From NCBI GenBank assembly GCA_003978475.1, contig QNZR01000181.1, positions 1-7,271 on the forward strand: a DNA stretch of 7,271 nt, written 5' to 3'. This DNA is from Sulfurimonas sp. (GTDB lineage Bacteria > Campylobacterota > Campylobacteria > Campylobacterales > Sulfurimonadaceae). The first letter of the stretch is position 1, and every line of letters starts with the position of its first letter. The notes beneath the pieces were generated by a model. The model did no database searches. It saw only the letters and a program-made list of their open reading frames with translations, and had not been told where the DNA came from. Below, in pieces: positions 5,939 through 7,271 of the stretch. The translations under genes were made by a program, and so were the position numbers.

Positions 5939-7045
5939 ATGCCTGTACTCTTAGCTTTTTTTTATTTTTGCTATTTTGCCATTATTGCCGTACACATTAT
6001 TTTTCTTCCTAAAGTACTCTCCAATATCGGTTACACCCCTTCTGAAATCGGTATCATCTTTGCCGCAGCACCGCTGGTACGCTTTCTGGTTCCTTTCGCC
6101 TTTATAAAAGGAGTGCAGCTTAATCATCATATTTTTAACTATGCGCTGCTTCTGATGAGTCTGAGTGCGTTCGCCTTCTATCCGGCTCTTCACTCTTTTT
6201 ATCTACTCTTGGCTGCCAATATCGGTCTGGGTATCGGATTGAGCCTGATTCTTCCGTTTATTGAAGTCATTGCCTTAGAACGCATTGGAAAAGAGCGCTA
6301 CGGTAAAGTACGGCTTTTTGGATCTGTTGGTTTCATTTTGGTCTCTTTAGTGCTGGTGAATGTTCTAAATACCCCGCAAACAGCCATTCTCTATCTCATC
6401 GCCATGGCTCTGGCAACGGCAGGTTTCGGTTATGTTATTGCCACGCGGGAGACGGCACAGATTAACCGTAGCGATACCCCTTCCGGCGATAGTTTCACTC
6501 TGGTAAAATACTGGAGGCTTTGGAGCGGTTTATTGCTAATGCAAGTTAGCTTTGGTGCTTTCTATAACTTTTTTACGATTTATGAAACCGAACGGGGTAT
6601 CTCACTCAACATGACCATCTATCTTTGGAGTTTCGGTGTGATTGTCGAAATTATAATGCTCTACTTTCAAGGAGCGCTTCTCAAAAGAAATTTATTGGGT
6701 ATTTTACAGTTTACTACGGCGTTTACGGCACTGCGCTGGCTGCTACTGTTTCTTTTTCCTACCAATATTGCTCTGCTCTTTGTATCACAAAGCATCCATG
6801 CGCTTAGTTTTGCCCTCTTTCACTCTGCGGCTATCAGCTATCTTTTTACATTATATGCGCACAAAAAACTGGCGCAACAGTTCTTTTTTGGAATCTCCTA
6901 TGGTCTGGGAGGATTTCTCGGTGCCCTGGGTGCGGGATATATCTACGAGTTATGGCCGACGCAACTTTTTTTGGTTGCGTCGGGTGTAGCCCTGTGTTCT
7001 TTTGCACTGCTGCGCAGTGCATCCAAAGAGGCTAGTAGTCAATAA
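5939..7045 (+). CDS. MFS transporter, MFS_1-like (phenylpropionate permease-like) family
   Basis: This is a 368-residue, strongly hydrophobic protein with about 11-12 predicted membrane segments and short loops. The first helix starts at the N-terminus (MPVLLAFFYFCYFAIIAVHIIF). GYTPSEIGIIFAAAPLVRFLVPF and the loop ERIGKERYGKVRLFGSVGFI (114-131) match the MFS_1-like/HcaT-type subgroup of the major facilitator superfamily, where the YGKVRLFGS block lies at the cytoplasmic end of a helix. The substrate cannot be deduced; sugars, nucleosides and aromatic acids are all known for relatives. The start is ATG at 5939, three bases after the RDD stop. An adjacent TTG at 5936 is a one-codon alternative. 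No Shine-Dalgarno sequence is visible, so translation is probably coupled to the RDD gene. Its 3' end overlaps the convergent DUF481 gene by 14 nt. Confidence 0.88.
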   Translation: MPVLLAFFYFCYFAIIAVHIIFLPKVLSNIGYTPSEIGIIFAAAPLVRFLVPFAFIKGVQLNHHIFNYALLLMSLSAFAFYPALHSFYLLLAANIGLGIGLSLILPFIEVIALERIGKERYGKVRLFGSVGFILVSLVLVNVLNTPQTAILYLIAMALATAGFGYVIATRETAQINRSDTPSGDSFTLVKYWRLWSGLLLMQVSFGAFYNFFTIYETERGISLNMTIYLWSFGVIVEIIMLYFQGALLKRNLLGILQFTTAFTALRWLLLFLFPTNIALLFVSQSIHALSFALFHSAAISYLFTLYAHKKLAQQFFFGISYGLGGFLGALGAGYIYELWPTQLFLVASGVALCSFALLRSASKEASSQ

Positions 7046-7271
7046 TTAATGAAGCGAGCAGTGTTTTATCGGTCGATGTTTTGCCCGCCGCCGGTAGATT
7101 GGCGTAGTCAACCGCATAGCTTATTCCCATAGAGAAGAGTCCGCCAAGCTTACTTTCAATCGCACTTTTGGAATTAATAAAATAGTTCTCGGAGTCATCA
7201 AAGCTCCCGCGATATTTTAAATCTTGTTTAAATTTCAGATTCTCTGCTACCTGCCACTCATAATTGAGTCC
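7032..7271 (-). CDS. DUF481 (YdiY-like) outer-membrane protein, C-terminal part only
   Basis: The reverse-strand frame entering from the right edge runs 79 codons to TAG at 7032-7034. The peptide includes WQVAENLKFKQDLKYR, YFINSKSAIESKL and SMGISYAVDYANLP, then ends TLLASLIIDY. Alternating hydrophobic/polar beta-strands, the strand-turn spacing and the terminal aromatic residue (Tyr) fit an outer-membrane beta-barrel recognised by the BAM machinery. The SKSAIESKL and VDYxNLP pattern resembles the C-terminus of DUF481 proteins, some called salt-induced outer membrane proteins. Its function is not established in this group. The N-terminus, signal peptide and promoter lie outside the window. The gene is convergent with the permease gene and overlaps its last 14 nt. 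Confidence 0.75.
   Translation of the reverse strand, partial: GLNYEWQVAENLKFKQDLKYRGSFDDSENYFINSKSAIESKLGGLFSMGISYAVDYANLPAAGKTSTDKTLLASLIIDY

Overview
The window is an ordinary chromosomal segment of a Campylobacterota (epsilonproteobacterial) bacterium, most likely an environmental, Sulfurimonas/Sulfuricurvum-like lineage rather than a host-adapted Campylobacter or Helicobacter. Three things point there: the gene order fliK-flgD-flgE, which is the arrangement of Helicobacter pylori and Campylobacter jejuni; a sigma-54-type promoter in front of that flagellar operon; and the protein styles, including a DUF481 outer-membrane protein. The genus assignment is an inference, because no rRNA or other marker is present.

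Positions 1-3157, minus strand, carry a flagellar hook operon read in the order fliK (hook-length control), flgD (hook cap/scaffold), flgE (hook protein; its C-terminus runs off the left edge). The genes are packed with 3-12 nt between them. Positions 3158-3380 are a divergent intergenic region. It holds a sigma-54 -24/-12 element driving the flagellar operon, two copies of the palindrome TTACATGTAA arranged as a larger inverted repeat in the predicted fliK leader, and a plausible housekeeping promoter for typA. Positions 3381-5195, plus strand, encode the ribosome-associated GTPase TypA/BipA from a TTG start.

Positions 5196-5419 are non-coding. They contain a strong 40-nt imperfect hairpin without a U-tract just behind typA, a second weaker hairpin, and a TATAAT promoter placed so close to the next start codon that the transcript may be leaderless. 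Positions 5420-7045, plus strand, form a two-gene unit of an RDD-family membrane protein and an MFS_1-like permease. On the minus strand from 7032 to the right edge lies the C-terminal end of a DUF481 (YdiY-like) outer-membrane beta-barrel protein, whose 3' end overlaps the permease gene by 14 nt.

Functionally, the left operon builds the flagellar hook under class-2 (RpoN-dependent) control, typA is an independent translation/stress gene, and the right side is envelope or transport housekeeping. I saw no mobile-element genes, CRISPR array, tRNA or rRNA. Nothing here amounts to a new multi-gene system. The parts most worth a second look are the regulatory DNA at 3174-3289 and the non-coding stretch 5196-5419.
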